Shown: piece after piece, positions 1 to 8,713 of the stretch
How the letters are laid out: every line of letters starts with the position of its first letter
Numbering within the stretch: position 1 is the first letter of the stretch
From: JAEUIA01 sp038330085
GTDB lineage: Bacteria > Planctomycetota > UBA1135 > GCA-002686595
Reading direction: 5' to 3'
Assembly: GCA_038330085.1 (NCBI GenBank)
Contig: JBBQNP010000018.1
Coordinates: 1 to 46,413 of the forward strand
DNA: 46,413 bases
Position numbers and translations under genes: made by a program
Notes under the pieces: model-generated
Database searches by the model: none
The model's input: only the letters and a program-made list of their open reading frames with translations
Told to the model about the DNA's origin: nothing

Positions 1-785
1 GGGTTGCACTTCTCGACGCGCACTCTGCCGCCGCACATTGCACCGGCGATCACGTACGTGCCGGCTTCGATCCGATCGGGGATCACGGCGTGCTTCGCGC
101 CGTTCAACTCGGTGACGCCTTCGATCTCGATCTTCGGCGAACCGAGGCCCTTGATCTTCGCGCCCATCGACAAGAGACACATGCCGAGGTCCTCGACCTC
201 GGGCTCACACGCGGCACCGTGAATGACCGTGCGACCCTTCGCGAGCGTCGCGGCCATCATCACGTTCGCCGTGCCGAGCACCGTCGAGCCCGACGAACCG
301 GCCAAGTACATCTCCGCGCCGCGCAAACCGCCGCGCGGTGCTTCGGCGAGAACGTATCCGTGCTCGATCTTCACGCGCGCACCGAGCGCGACCATGCCTT
401 TGAGGTGCAGGTCGATCGGACGCACGCCGAACACACACCCGCCCGGCAGCGAGATCTCGGCCTTGCCCGTGCGCGCGAGCAACGGACCCATCACCGCGAC
501 CGAACCGCGCATCTTGCGCACGTTCTCCCAGTCGGCGCGCTGCACGAGCTTGCCCGACGAGCGCATGTGCACCGATCCGTCGTCGTGCCGCTCCGCGGAA
601 CAATCGAGGTCGCGCAACACCGACATCATCGTGTTGACGTCGGAGAGTTGCGGCGCGTTCGTGATCACCAGCTCGTCGTTGGTGAGCAACGCGGCCGCCA
701 TCACGGGCAACACCGCGTTCTTCGAGCCGCACGTTTGAACGCTGCCTTCGAGCGGATGCCCGCCCTCGATCACCAGCTTGTCCAC
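1..785 (-). CDS. murA: UDP-N-acetylglucosamine 1-carboxyvinyltransferase, C-terminal part cut by the window edge
   Basis: Transfers enolpyruvate from PEP to UDP-GlcNAc, the first committed step of peptidoglycan synthesis in the cytoplasm. I read 261 residues from a GTG at 785; the family is usually about 420 residues, so the C-terminal part lies beyond the left edge. The N-terminal substrate-binding signature KNAVLP is present. The PEP-loop motif PGGC places the catalytic Cys at residue 117, the fosfomycin-sensitive state in known MurA enzymes. A GGGGG run seven bases before the GTG is a fair ribosome site and supports this start. The 266 bases between it and the upstream HIT gene, also leftward, show no convincing gene and probably hold its promoter. 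Presence of murA suggests the organism keeps a peptidoglycan pathway, which is informative if it is a planctomycete. Confidence 0.96.
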   Translation of the reverse strand, partial: MDKLVIEGGHPLEGSVQTCGSKNAVLPVMAAALLTNDELVITNAPQLSDVNTMMSVLRDLDCSAERHDDGSVHMRSSGKLVQRADWENVRKMRGSVAVMGPLLARTGKAEISLPGGCVFGVRPIDLHLKGMVALGARVKIEHGYVLAEAPRGGLRGAEMYLAGSSGSTVLGTANVMMAATLAKGRTVIHGAACEPEVEDLGMCLLSMGAKIKGLGSPKIEIEGVTELNGAKHAVIPDRIEAGTYVIAGAMCGGRVRVEKCN

Positions 786-1051
786 GAAGAATCCCCCTCT
801 GCCTGCTTGGTCCGCTCGACGCTGCGTCGAATGCGGCCTGTTCCTGAAATCGTCTCGACCCGATGACTGTCCCTGTTGTGCGCTGCGCGACCCTTGTCGT
901 CAGCGGATGTCCATCACGACGACGCGCGCCGATGACGAACCCTGCCTCGCGACCCCACCTCCCCGCGACCCAATCCCCTTCGAGGTGACGACTCGCATCA
1001 CGACGACGGTTCTTGTCACGCTGACGGTTTTTGTCACGACGGGGCCTCCCC

Positions 1052-1405
1052 TCACGAAGGCGTACCCTTCGCCGGCTGCAACATCCGCCCGAGCGCGCGC
1101 CCGCCGAGCACGTGCAGGTGGAGGTGCGCGACCTCCTGCCCAGCGTGCTCGCCCGTGTTCGCGATCAGACGCCAACCCTGCTCGAGGTTCTCCTTGCGCG
1201 CGACGTCCGCCGCGACCTGGAGCAACCGCCCGGCGAGCTTCTCGTCCGTGAGGTCCCGCATCGACCCCAGGTGGGCGCGCGGGATCACGACCACGTGCAC
1301 CGGGGCCTGAGGTCGGATGTCCTTGAAGGCGATGACGAGCTCGTCCTCGTGCACGCGCGTCGAAGGGATAGTGCCCGTGGCGATCTTGCAGAAGATGCAG
1401 TCCAT
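1052..1405 (-). CDS. HIT (histidine triad) family nucleotide hydrolase, HinT-like
   Basis: A 117-residue protein of the HinT branch, which hydrolyses nucleoside phosphoramidates and similar AMP conjugates. The family start DCIFCK is at residues 2-7, with the two zinc-type cysteines Cys3 and Cys6. The catalytic triad H-x-H-x-H is at 94, 96 and 98 within a VAHLHLHV stretch. The ATG at 1405 is preferred over a TTG seven codons upstream because it matches the usual HinT N-terminus. Length is normal for the family. It is divergent from the alpha-CTD/TPR gene across 281 bases, which must carry promoters for both. The physiological substrate cannot be told from sequence. Confidence 0.93.
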   Translation of the reverse strand: MDCIFCKIATGTIPSTRVHEDELVIAFKDIRPQAPVHVVVIPRAHLGSMRDLTDEKLAGRLLQVAADVARKENLEQGWRLIANTGEHAGQEVAHLHLHVLGGRALGRMLQPAKGTPS

Positions 1406-1686
1406 GTGTGCGCTCGTGCGTACCAAGCGCGCTCACGGCATCCAAGAACTGCGCGACATTCGTGCTTCAAATCCAAGGATCGCAGAGCGTTGTGCGACGC
1501 TCCGCCGGCCGAGTCGAAGCCGCTTGGCCCCGCTCGTGGGCAGAGGGTGATTTGACGCCTCGCGCCGGATACGCGTAGGATCTCGCGATTCTTGCAGGGC
1601 TTTGTGCGGCACCGCTGTCGCCATGCCCGACCCGGAACAAGTGCGCAGGACCCTCCGCGCCCAGAGCGCGCCCGACCGACCCCGCT

Positions 1687-3024
1687 ATGACCACCGCCAC
1701 CGCCGAATCGACTTTCGAAATCAAGACCAGCCCGATCACGAGCTTCGGCGCGCTGCAGCAAGCGCGCGCCCAGGTCTTCCACAGCCGCCACACGATGGAG
1801 ACCTTCAAGAACAAGGTCGCCACCCTCGGCACCTCCGGCGAAGAAGGCCGCCGCCGCGCGCTCGGCTGGTGGATGTCGGGCGAGTACCAGAAAGCAGCCG
1901 AGTCGCTGCCGCAGTTCCACGAGGACAACGTCGCCTCGTTCGCGCTGGCACGCTCGTACATGACGCTCGACCGGCCGCAGGATGCGCTGCCGATCTTCGA
2001 GCGCCTGTCGAAGGCCTACCCCGACGAGCCGCGGCCGCGTGCTGGTGCTTTGGAGGCGCGCCTCGAGAGCGACCTCAAGAAGGGTGACGAGGACGGCGCC
2101 ATCTCGCGCCTCGCGCACGGCATCGAGCACGCGCCCAGCACCTTCGGCGAGAGCGCCGAGGGCTTGTACATCCGCGGCCGCCTCGCGGAACTGCAGCACG
2201 ATCTGGGCACCGCGCTCGAGCGCTACCAGGCCGCGCGCGCGCTCGACCCGACGCACCGCACGAACGTGTTCCGCCTCGCATACTCCGCCGAACGTCTCGC
2301 GCTCGACGACGTCGCGCTCGAGGCGTACCAGACGTTGGTGCGCATGCTGCCGATCGACCGCAACACGCTGCTCAACCTGGGTGTCTTGTACGAGGACATG
2401 GGCCGCGACCAAGACGCCGCCGCGTGCTTCGACACGATCGCGCGCTCGTTCCCGACGGACCGCCGCATCCGCCTGTTCCTCGAGGACGCGAAGTCCGCGA
2501 TGAACATGTATTACGACGAGGACATGGAGCGCAAGGAGGACCGCCTCAACCAGATCCTGCGCATCCCGATCACCGACTTCGAGCTGTCGGTGCGCGCGCG
2601 CAACTGCCTCAACAAGATGAACATCATGACGCTCGGCGACCTCGTGCGTCAGACCGAGCAGGAGCTGCTCTCGTACAAGAACTTCGGCGAGACGTCCTTG
2701 AACGAGATCAAGGACATCCTGTCTTCGAAGGGTCTGCGCCTGGGCATGGCGCGCGAAGAAGCGGTCCAGAGCATCGAGCAGAACCGCCGCAAGTACGCGA
2801 CGGGCGAGAACTCGGAGCTCTTGAACAAGCCGATCACCGACCTCGAGCTCTCGATCCGCGCGCGCCGCACCGTCGAAGTGCTCGGATGCCTGACCCTGGG
2901 CGACATCGTCCAGCACTCCGAAGAAGAGCTGCTCGGCATGCCGAACTTCGGTGTCACGTCGCTGCAGGAGCTGAAGAGCAAGCTCGGCGACCTGGGTTTG
3001 AAGCTCAAGACGAAGACTCCCTGA
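1687..3024 (+). CDS. TPR protein with two tandem RNA polymerase alpha-CTD-like domains
   Basis: A 445-residue protein. Residues about 55-270 form helical TPR-like repeats. Two copies of the helix-hairpin-helix domain of the RNA polymerase alpha C-terminus follow, at about 290-354 and 379-442. The first copy keeps the residues equivalent to E. coli Arg265 (Arg303) and Asn268 (Asn306), which contact UP-element DNA. The second keeps the Arg (Arg391) but has Arg where Asn268 would be. There is no alpha N-terminal assembly domain, so it is not RpoA itself. I recall this architecture as typical of planctomycetes, but that is unchecked. A TAGGAT hexamer at 1576-1581 could be its -10 box with a leader of about 100 bases. 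A role in transcription or DNA binding is inference; alpha-CTD-like folds also occur in repair proteins. Confidence 0.9.
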   Translation: MTTATAESTFEIKTSPITSFGALQQARAQVFHSRHTMETFKNKVATLGTSGEEGRRRALGWWMSGEYQKAAESLPQFHEDNVASFALARSYMTLDRPQDALPIFERLSKAYPDEPRPRAGALEARLESDLKKGDEDGAISRLAHGIEHAPSTFGESAEGLYIRGRLAELQHDLGTALERYQAARALDPTHRTNVFRLAYSAERLALDDVALEAYQTLVRMLPIDRNTLLNLGVLYEDMGRDQDAAACFDTIARSFPTDRRIRLFLEDAKSAMNMYYDEDMERKEDRLNQILRIPITDFELSVRARNCLNKMNIMTLGDLVRQTEQELLSYKNFGETSLNEIKDILSSKGLRLGMAREEAVQSIEQNRRKYATGENSELLNKPITDLELSIRARRTVEVLGCLTLGDIVQHSEEELLGMPNFGVTSLQELKSKLGDLGLKLKTKTP

Positions 3025-3051
3025 CGGCCCGCTTCGGGGCTGAGCCAGGCC

Positions 3052-3639
3052 GTGTTCGAGTACATCGAGGGCCAGATCGTCGCGCGCACCCCCGCGCGAT
3101 TGGTCGTGGACGTCGGGGGCGTCGGCTACGACCTCGCGGTGCCGCTCACGGCGACGTTTCCCGAGAAGGGCCGCGCGCGCGTGTACACCCACTTGGTGGT
3201 GCGCGAAGACAGCCACACGCTCTTTGGTTTCCCCGATCGCGAGACGCGCGAGCTCTTCCGGACGCTGCTCGGCGTGCGCGGCGTCGGCCCGGTGATGGCG
3301 CTCGCAATCCTGTCGGGCTTGCCGCGCGCGGACTTGATCGAAGCGATCGCGACCAATGACCTGAAGGCGCTCGTTCGGGTGCGCGGCGTCGGCAAGAAAA
3401 CCGCCGAGCAGATCCTGCTCGACCTGCGCGACAAGGCTCCGACGTTGCGCGCGGAACTGTCGGGCGGAAAGCCGGCAGCGACGTTGCCCGCCGGACGCAA
3501 TGTCGAGGACGCCGTCGGAGCGCTCATCTCGATCGGCTACTCCGACAAGGAAGCGCGCAAGAGCGTCGAGCGCGCCGCCGCCTCGGTCGACACGCAGGAT
3601 CTCGAAGCGCTCGTGCGCGCCGCACTGAGCGGTGCCTGA
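3052..3639 (+). CDS. ruvA: Holliday junction branch-migration subunit RuvA
   Basis: A 195-residue DNA-binding subunit that holds Holliday junctions for the RuvB motor during recombination repair. Domain I (OB fold) spans about 1-62. Domain II (about 64-135) carries the two helix-hairpin-helix motifs GVRGVGP and VRGVGKK. Domain III, which contacts RuvB, is about 148-195. Length is normal. The start is a GTG 27 bases after the alpha-CTD/TPR gene, so the two may be co-transcribed. Neither ruvB nor ruvC is in the window. Confidence 0.96.
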   Translation: MFEYIEGQIVARTPARLVVDVGGVGYDLAVPLTATFPEKGRARVYTHLVVREDSHTLFGFPDRETRELFRTLLGVRGVGPVMALAILSGLPRADLIEAIATNDLKALVRVRGVGKKTAEQILLDLRDKAPTLRAELSGGKPAATLPAGRNVEDAVGALISIGYSDKEARKSVERAAASVDTQDLEALVRAALSGA

Positions 3640-3699
3640 GCGCTTGACCCCGCACGATTTCATCCACTCCGTTTCTCGCCGCCACGATCTGGAACCCAC

Positions 3700-5322
3700 A
3701 TGACACGTCCCTCACCCGCCGGCTTCCGCATCGTCATCTGCGACGAGCTCTCCCCCGCGGCGATGGCGATCTTCCGTGAGAAGGGCTTCGAGCCCGAGGT
3801 GAAGATCGGACAGACCGAGAAGGACCTCGTCGCGCTGGCTCCCGGCGTGCACGCGTTCGTCGTGCGCTCCGCGACGAAGATCACGCGCGCGGTGATCGAA
3901 GCGGCGACCGACCTGCGCGTCGTGGGCCGTGCCGGCGTCGGCGTCGACAACGTCGACTCCGAGGCAGCGACCGAGCGCGGCGTCGTCGTCATGAACACGC
4001 CGACGGGCAACACGGTGACGACCGCCGAGCTCGCCATCACGCTCTTGACGAGCCTCGCGCGCCACGTGCCGCGCGCCGATCACCTCGTGAAGCAGGGCAA
4101 GTGGACCAAGAAAGGTCTGACCGGGTCGGAGATCACCGGCAAGACGCTGGGCGTCGTCGGCCTCGGCCGCATCGGGCGCGTCGTCGCGGATCGAGCGCTC
4201 GGATTGCGGATGAACGTGGTCGCGCACGATCCGTACGTGCCCATGGAGCAGGGCTCCGGCATTGCCGGCGTCGAGCTGATGGACCTCGACACTCTGCTGG
4301 CGCAGAGCGACTTCGTGACGCTGCACGTGCCGATGATGGACTCGACGAAGAACCTCATCTCCAAGGAAAAGCTCGCCAAGATGAAGAAGGGCGCGCGCCT
4401 GATCAACGCCGCTCGCGGCGGCCTCGTCGACGAAGCGGCTCTCCTCGACGCGCTCGAAAAGGGACACCTCGCCGGCGCCGCACTCGACGTGTTCGCCGAA
4501 GAACCGCCGCCCAAGGACCACCCGCTGCTCCTGCGCGACGACGTGATCGCGACGCCGCACCTGGGTGCATCCTCCGAGGAAGCACAGTTCCAGGTGGCGG
4601 TCGACGTGGCCCACCAGATCTGTGAGTTCCTGCTCGAAGGCGTCGCACACAACGCGGTCAACGCGCCGGCCATCTCCGCGCAAGCGTTGCGCGAGGTCGC
4701 GCCCTATGCACTGTGTTGCGAAAAGCTCGGCGCGTTCCTGGCGCAGGTGTCCGACCAGCCCGTGCGCAAGCTCGAGCTCACCATCGCGGGCGAGATCGCG
4801 GCGCAGGACACGCGCCATCTGCCGCTCTTGTTGCTGGCGGCGGTGCTGCGTCATCAGGGCGTCGACGCAGGTGTGAACCTCGTCAACGCACCGGTGCTCG
4901 CGCGCGAACGCGGTCTGCAGCTCTTCGAAAACAAGTCACCGCACGACGCCGTGTTCCAGAGCGCGATCCACGTGCGCGCGACGTGCGCGGGCGACGAAGT
5001 GCACTCCGCCTCCGCGGCGGTCTTCGGACGCGCGCCGCGCATCGTTGCGTTCGACGGCCTCGAGCTCGACCTCGAGCCGAAGGGACCGGTCCTCATCACG
5101 CGCCACGACGACCAGCCCGGCGTCGTCGGCCTGCTCGGAACGGCGCTCGGCAAGGCGGGGGTGAACATCCGCCGTATCGAACTCGGACCGGCCGCAGCGG
5201 AAGCGAAACACAGCGCGCTCGCGACCGGGGTCCTGTCCCTCGACGAGGTCCCGACAGCCGGCGTGATCGACGGGCTGCGCGCGCTCGCTCCGGTGCGCAC
5301 CGTCCGCCTCCTGCGCTTGTGA
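3700..5322 (+). CDS. serA: D-3-phosphoglycerate dehydrogenase, long form with ACT domain
   Basis: Oxidises 3-phosphoglycerate to 3-phosphohydroxypyruvate with NAD, the entry step of serine synthesis. The 540 residues match the long bacterial form. The substrate-binding region contains GRAGVGVDNVD (77-86). The Rossmann motif GLGRIG is at 154-159. The active-site residues appear as ARGG (Arg239), the EEP motif (Glu267/268) and PHLGAS (His287). An intervening ASB-type domain and a C-terminal ACT domain (about 469-540) suggest allosteric control, commonly by serine. A class V aminotransferase two genes downstream could supply the next step. A 13-bp hairpin starts eight bases after the stop. Confidence 0.97.
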   Translation: MTRPSPAGFRIVICDELSPAAMAIFREKGFEPEVKIGQTEKDLVALAPGVHAFVVRSATKITRAVIEAATDLRVVGRAGVGVDNVDSEAATERGVVVMNTPTGNTVTTAELAITLLTSLARHVPRADHLVKQGKWTKKGLTGSEITGKTLGVVGLGRIGRVVADRALGLRMNVVAHDPYVPMEQGSGIAGVELMDLDTLLAQSDFVTLHVPMMDSTKNLISKEKLAKMKKGARLINAARGGLVDEAALLDALEKGHLAGAALDVFAEEPPPKDHPLLLRDDVIATPHLGASSEEAQFQVAVDVAHQICEFLLEGVAHNAVNAPAISAQALREVAPYALCCEKLGAFLAQVSDQPVRKLELTIAGEIAAQDTRHLPLLLLAAVLRHQGVDAGVNLVNAPVLARERGLQLFENKSPHDAVFQSAIHVRATCAGDEVHSASAAVFGRAPRIVAFDGLELDLEPKGPVLITRHDDQPGVVGLLGTALGKAGVNIRRIELGPAAAEAKHSALATGVLSLDEVPTAGVIDGLRALAPVRTVRLLRL

Positions 5323-5329
5323 GAACTTT

Positions 5330-5360
5330 GTTCCGTGTGCACGTCGGGTGCACTCGGAAC
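5330..5360 (+). terminator. Hairpin just downstream of serA, without a T tract
   Basis: Bases 5330-5342 pair with 5348-5360 (13 bp, one mismatch) around a five-base loop. It lies eight bases after the serA stop. No run of T follows, so it may stabilise the mRNA end or act with Rho rather than be an intrinsic terminator. Confidence 0.55.
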
Positions 5361-5525
5361 GAGACGCTCCGGACGTCCTCCTGCGTGCCTCGGCGCCACT
5401 CGCTTCGCCGAAGTTGACGAGCTACTTCGAATCTACGCGGTTTCAGTATCTTGCGGGTTCAGGCTCTGTGCGCTTAGCATGGAGGGCGTTCCAGAGATCG
5501 AACCCATCAACAGGAGTTGACTCGA

Positions 5526-7103
5526 ATGCGTTCCCCCCTCTTGGCAGCCGCTGTGTGCGCTGCCCTCGTCTCTTCGTCCAATGCACAAGTTTCAGGTGCT
5601 CGTCCGGCCGTGAAGACCACGCCGGTCAGGTCGCTGACCCCGAGCACGACCCTTCCCCCCGCACCGCTCGTCGGCGGCTCGGATGATTGTTCGACCGCGG
5701 CCGCGATGAACGCGATCACCGGCCCGAACACCTACAACGTCGACACGACCGTTGCCACGAGCGGCGCGCCTATCGGCAGCTGTGGCGCGATCGGCTCCGA
5801 CGTGTGGTTCTACTACACGGCCACGAGCACGGGCACGGTCCTCCTCAGCACCTGCGGCGGCTCGATGGACAGCGTCCTCGCGGTTTGGGCCGACGGCTCG
5901 CCCGCAGGCACCTGCCCGACGACGCAGATTGTCTGCCTCGACGATTCGTGCGGCCTGGAGACCACCGTGTCCTTCGCGGCCACCACAGGACAGAAGTTCT
6001 TCCTCGAGCTGGGCGGGTACGCTTCCCAGACCTACGTCGGCACGTTCACGGTGACCGAGTGTGGCGGATCGAGCGGCGGCGGTTGCACTGCGATCGACGA
6101 CGGCACGACCGAGAACAGCGTCGGCCTCACCGCCGGTGGTGCGATCGGTTGGCTCGTGGGCTTCGGCACCCCGGCTCAGAACACCACGATCAGCAGCGTG
6201 TCCACGTGCTACGGCACGCCGCTGTTCCCGAACCCGATGACCGCGACCACCGTCACGGTCGCGGTGTGGGATGACCCGAACGACGACGGCGACCCGACCG
6301 ACTGCGTGCTCCTCGGCATGGCGACGGCCACGGTTTCGGCCGGTTCGGTCAACACCGACGTGTTCCAGACGGTCAACCTGACCTCGCCCGTCACGGCGAA
6401 CGGCATCTTCTTCGTGGGCGCGACCGTCACGACCCCGGCTGGTCAGTACGCCGCACCGCTCGACCAGAGCGGCGGATCGGCGTGCTCGGCCGGTCTGGAG
6501 TGGATCTTCGGCGACGGCTCGGGCACGGCGAACCTGACCACGCTGAGCGCGAACGCTCTCCCGCCGACGTTGAACTCGGGCGTCGGTCTGCCGGGCAACT
6601 GGCTCCTGCGCGTCGGTTGCGCAACGTCGCCGGGCATCTCCTTCTGCCCGGGTGACGGCAGCGGCACGGCCTGCCCCTGTGGCAACAACGCAGTCGCCGG
6701 CACGGGCACGGGCTGCTTGAGCTCGCTCGGCGTGGGCGGTCTCCTCGCGGCAACGGGCGGCGCCAGCGTCGCGAACGACACGGTCAGCCTGAACGGTTCG
6801 CAAATGCCGGCAACGGGCTCGTGCTTGTACTTCCAAGGCACGACGCAATTGGCCGGCGGCGCCGGTGCGGCGTTCGGTGACGGTCTGCGTTGCGCGGGTG
6901 GAACGGTTGTTCGCCTCGGCACGAAGACGAACGTGGGCGGCGCCTCGGCTTACCCGGGCGGCGGCACGTCGGTCTCGGTCAAGGGTGGAGTCGCAGCGGG
7001 CAACGTGCGCCAGTACCAGTGCTGGTACCGCAACGCGGCGGTGTTCTGCACCTCCTCGACCTTCAACCTGACGAACGGCATCCAGATCACCTGGGCGCCC
7101 TGA
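5526..7103 (+). CDS. Secreted protein with pre-peptidase-like N-terminal part and a Cys/Gly-rich C-terminal domain
   Basis: A 525-residue exported protein of unknown function. A Sec signal peptide covers about residues 1-21, with a likely cut after SNA. Residues about 45-165 resemble the beta-rich pre-peptidase (PPC-type) domain, with DVWFYYTA and a Cys-rich end. A central beta domain of about 180 residues follows. The last 150 residues open with FCPGDGSGTACPCGNN and are rich in Gly, Ser, Thr and Cys. I associate this type of C-terminal region with many secreted proteins of one planctomycete lineage, perhaps for sorting or attachment; that is recollection, not shown here. The ATG is chosen over a TTG nine bases upstream because the purine-rich CAGGAG at 5511-5516 has proper spacing only for the ATG. 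A strong terminator follows. Confidence 0.85.
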   Translation: MRSPLLAAAVCAALVSSSNAQVSGARPAVKTTPVRSLTPSTTLPPAPLVGGSDDCSTAAAMNAITGPNTYNVDTTVATSGAPIGSCGAIGSDVWFYYTATSTGTVLLSTCGGSMDSVLAVWADGSPAGTCPTTQIVCLDDSCGLETTVSFAATTGQKFFLELGGYASQTYVGTFTVTECGGSSGGGCTAIDDGTTENSVGLTAGGAIGWLVGFGTPAQNTTISSVSTCYGTPLFPNPMTATTVTVAVWDDPNDDGDPTDCVLLGMATATVSAGSVNTDVFQTVNLTSPVTANGIFFVGATVTTPAGQYAAPLDQSGGSACSAGLEWIFGDGSGTANLTTLSANALPPTLNSGVGLPGNWLLRVGCATSPGISFCPGDGSGTACPCGNNAVAGTGTGCLSSLGVGGLLAATGGASVANDTVSLNGSQMPATGSCLYFQGTTQLAGGAGAAFGDGLRCAGGTVVRLGTKTNVGGASAYPGGGTSVSVKGGVAAGNVRQYQCWYRNAAVFCTSSTFNLTNGIQITWAP

Positions 7104-7155
7104 TGAGGACGGGCTCGTCGACGAGTCGTCGACGGGTCTGGTTTTCCTGAGCGAG

Positions 7156-7197
7156 CGAGGCCGGCTGAGAGATCAGTCGGCCTCGTTCGTTTTTTTT
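7156..7197 (+). terminator. Rho-independent terminator after the secreted protein gene
   Basis: Bases 7156-7168 pair with 7173-7185 (13 bp, one mismatch) around a GAGA loop. A run of eight T follows at 7190-7197, which is a strong intrinsic terminator for rightward transcription. Confidence 0.92.
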
Positions 7198-7556
7198 GGG
7201 GGGTGTGGGTTGTCGGGATGATGCAGCCGGTGCGTGGAGCGTGAAGGGGGTCGAGGGTGCGCCAGCAAGATGGCGGGTGGATCGTGTGTGCGTCGACTCC
7301 GTTCAACGTGAGTCGACTCAGGTCAACCAGTACGCCGATCCCTGGTCGGACGCGATCATGGGGAGCATCCAGGAACAGATTCTCCACGTCCTGAAGCAAC
7401 GCTGCGAGGGCGGGAAGCACGGATCGCCCCGGGTCGCGAGCGCGTGATCTGAATTCCATCTGGGCGCAGTGGACGCGCAGCGCGAAAATCCCGATCCTTC
7501 CGCGCTTCTGCGCAGACCTGCCGTCCTCGATTCCACGCTCATCGCGACGATTCACC
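7198..7556. other. Gene-poor stretch before the aminotransferase gene
   Basis: No convincing gene. A rightward frame ending at 7447 and a leftward frame through 7591 stay open but lack family resemblance or a good start. The stretch holds the dyad at 7292-7317 and presumably the promoter of the aminotransferase. Confidence 0.5.
7292..7317. promoter_or_regulatory. Perfect 8-bp dyad, possible operator
   Basis: GTCGACTC at 7292-7299 is repeated in inverse at 7310-7317 with a 10-base spacer. There is no T tract. The size suits a dimeric regulator, but the distance to the next start (240 bases) leaves its role open. Confidence 0.35.
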
Positions 7557-8696
7557 ATGGCGAAGAACCTCCTCTGGATCCCCGGTCCCACCGAAGTCCG
7601 TCCCGAGATCCTCGCGGAGTGCGCGCGGCCGATGATCGGTCACCGCTCGAAGGCGATGACGGCATTGACCGAGCGGCTGGATCCGCACCTCAAGCTCGCG
7701 TTCGGCCTCGAAGCGGGCTCGACGTCGCATGTCGCGGTGCACACGTGCGCGGCGACGGGAGCGATGGAGGCGTCGTTGCGCGGCGCCGGCCCCAAGGTGC
7801 TGTCGCTCGTCAACGGCAGCTTCAGCAAGCGCTTCGCCGAGATCGCCGAGTCGGTCGGGAAGGAAGTGGTCAAGCTCACGGTGCCGATGGGCCAGTCGGT
7901 CTCGATGCACGACGTCGAGACGACGTTGCGCGAGAAGGGCCCGTTCGACGCGGTGACCTTCGTGTCGAACGAGACGTCCGCAGGCGTGCGGACGCCGCTC
8001 GCCGAGGTCGCGGCGACGCTGCGCAAGTTCCCCGACGTGATGCTCCTCGTCGACCTGGTTTCGTACATCGCCGGCGCGCCGGTCGACTTCGATCAGAACC
8101 GCATGGACTTCGCGTTCGCAGGCACGCAGAAAGCGCTCGCGCTGCCGCCCGGGTTGACCGTGTTGTGCGCGTCGCAGCGCTATCTCGAACAGGCGCGCAC
8201 GCGCAAGCTGCGGGGCTTCTACCTGGATCCCGTGCGCATCGTCGAGGGTCACGAGCAGCGCGCGACGCCGGCGACGCCGTGCATCTCGCTCTACTACGCG
8301 CTCGCGAAGCAGCTCGAGGACATCAGCGCGGGCGTGATGGCGGGCGGCAATGTGAGCGGGCAGGCGGCGTGGAAGGCGCGCTTCGACGAACACGCGCGCA
8401 TGCTGCGCACCACAGAAAAGTGGGCTGCGCGCAACGGTCTCGAGCACCTGCCGGTGCCGACGTTGCGCTCGCCGACGATCTCGTGCATCCAGAAGGGCGA
8501 CCTCGACGTCGCTGCGTTGATCGCGGGTTTGAAGGAGCGCGGTCACGAGATCGGCAACGGCTACGGCGACTTGAAGGACAAGACGTTCCGCATCGGCCAC
8601 ATGGGCGATCACACCGACGCGCGGTTGCGCACGCTGTTGTCGGCAGGCGACGAGGTCGTCGCGCAACTGCGCGGAGCCGCGCGCGCACGGGCGTAG
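7557..8696 (+). CDS. Class V PLP-dependent aminotransferase, possible phosphoserine or serine aminotransferase
   Basis: A 379-residue fold-type I aminotransferase of the alanine-glyoxylate/serine-pyruvate group. The N-terminal WIPGPTEVRPEI signature is present. PLP-binding Asp166 sits in LLVDLVSY, and the Schiff-base Lys192 sits in GTQKALALPPG. The C-terminal stretch NGYGDLKDKTFRIGHMGD is typical of this group. Class V enzymes of this type serve as phosphoserine aminotransferase in some organisms. With serA just upstream, that role is a reasonable inference, but glyoxylate- or pyruvate-linked activity is equally possible from sequence. It is convergent with the TPR/metallopeptidase lipoprotein gene, with 17 bases between stops. 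Confidence 0.9.
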   Translation: MAKNLLWIPGPTEVRPEILAECARPMIGHRSKAMTALTERLDPHLKLAFGLEAGSTSHVAVHTCAATGAMEASLRGAGPKVLSLVNGSFSKRFAEIAESVGKEVVKLTVPMGQSVSMHDVETTLREKGPFDAVTFVSNETSAGVRTPLAEVAATLRKFPDVMLLVDLVSYIAGAPVDFDQNRMDFAFAGTQKALALPPGLTVLCASQRYLEQARTRKLRGFYLDPVRIVEGHEQRATPATPCISLYYALAKQLEDISAGVMAGGNVSGQAAWKARFDEHARMLRTTEKWAARNGLEHLPVPTLRSPTISCIQKGDLDVAALIAGLKERGHEIGNGYGDLKDKTFRIGHMGDHTDARLRTLLSAGDEVVAQLRGAARARA

Positions 8697-8713
8697 TCAG
8701 AGGTGCTTGGCGA

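Noticed and set aside
980..1050. Short near-repeats (ACGGTTCTTGTCACG and ACGGTTTTTGTCACG) upstream of murA
   Set aside because: Only two copies, imperfect, with no link to a known element; could be promoter sequence but cannot be supported.
1285..3699. An 804-codon open frame on the minus strand opposite the alpha-CTD/TPR and ruvA genes
   Set aside because: It is antisense to two well-recognised genes and its product is Arg/His/Asp-rich without family features, as expected for a shadow in GC-rich DNA.
7196..7447. Possible small gene after the terminator
   Set aside because: Poor start, no ribosome site and only its last 40 residues look protein-like; not enough to call a gene.
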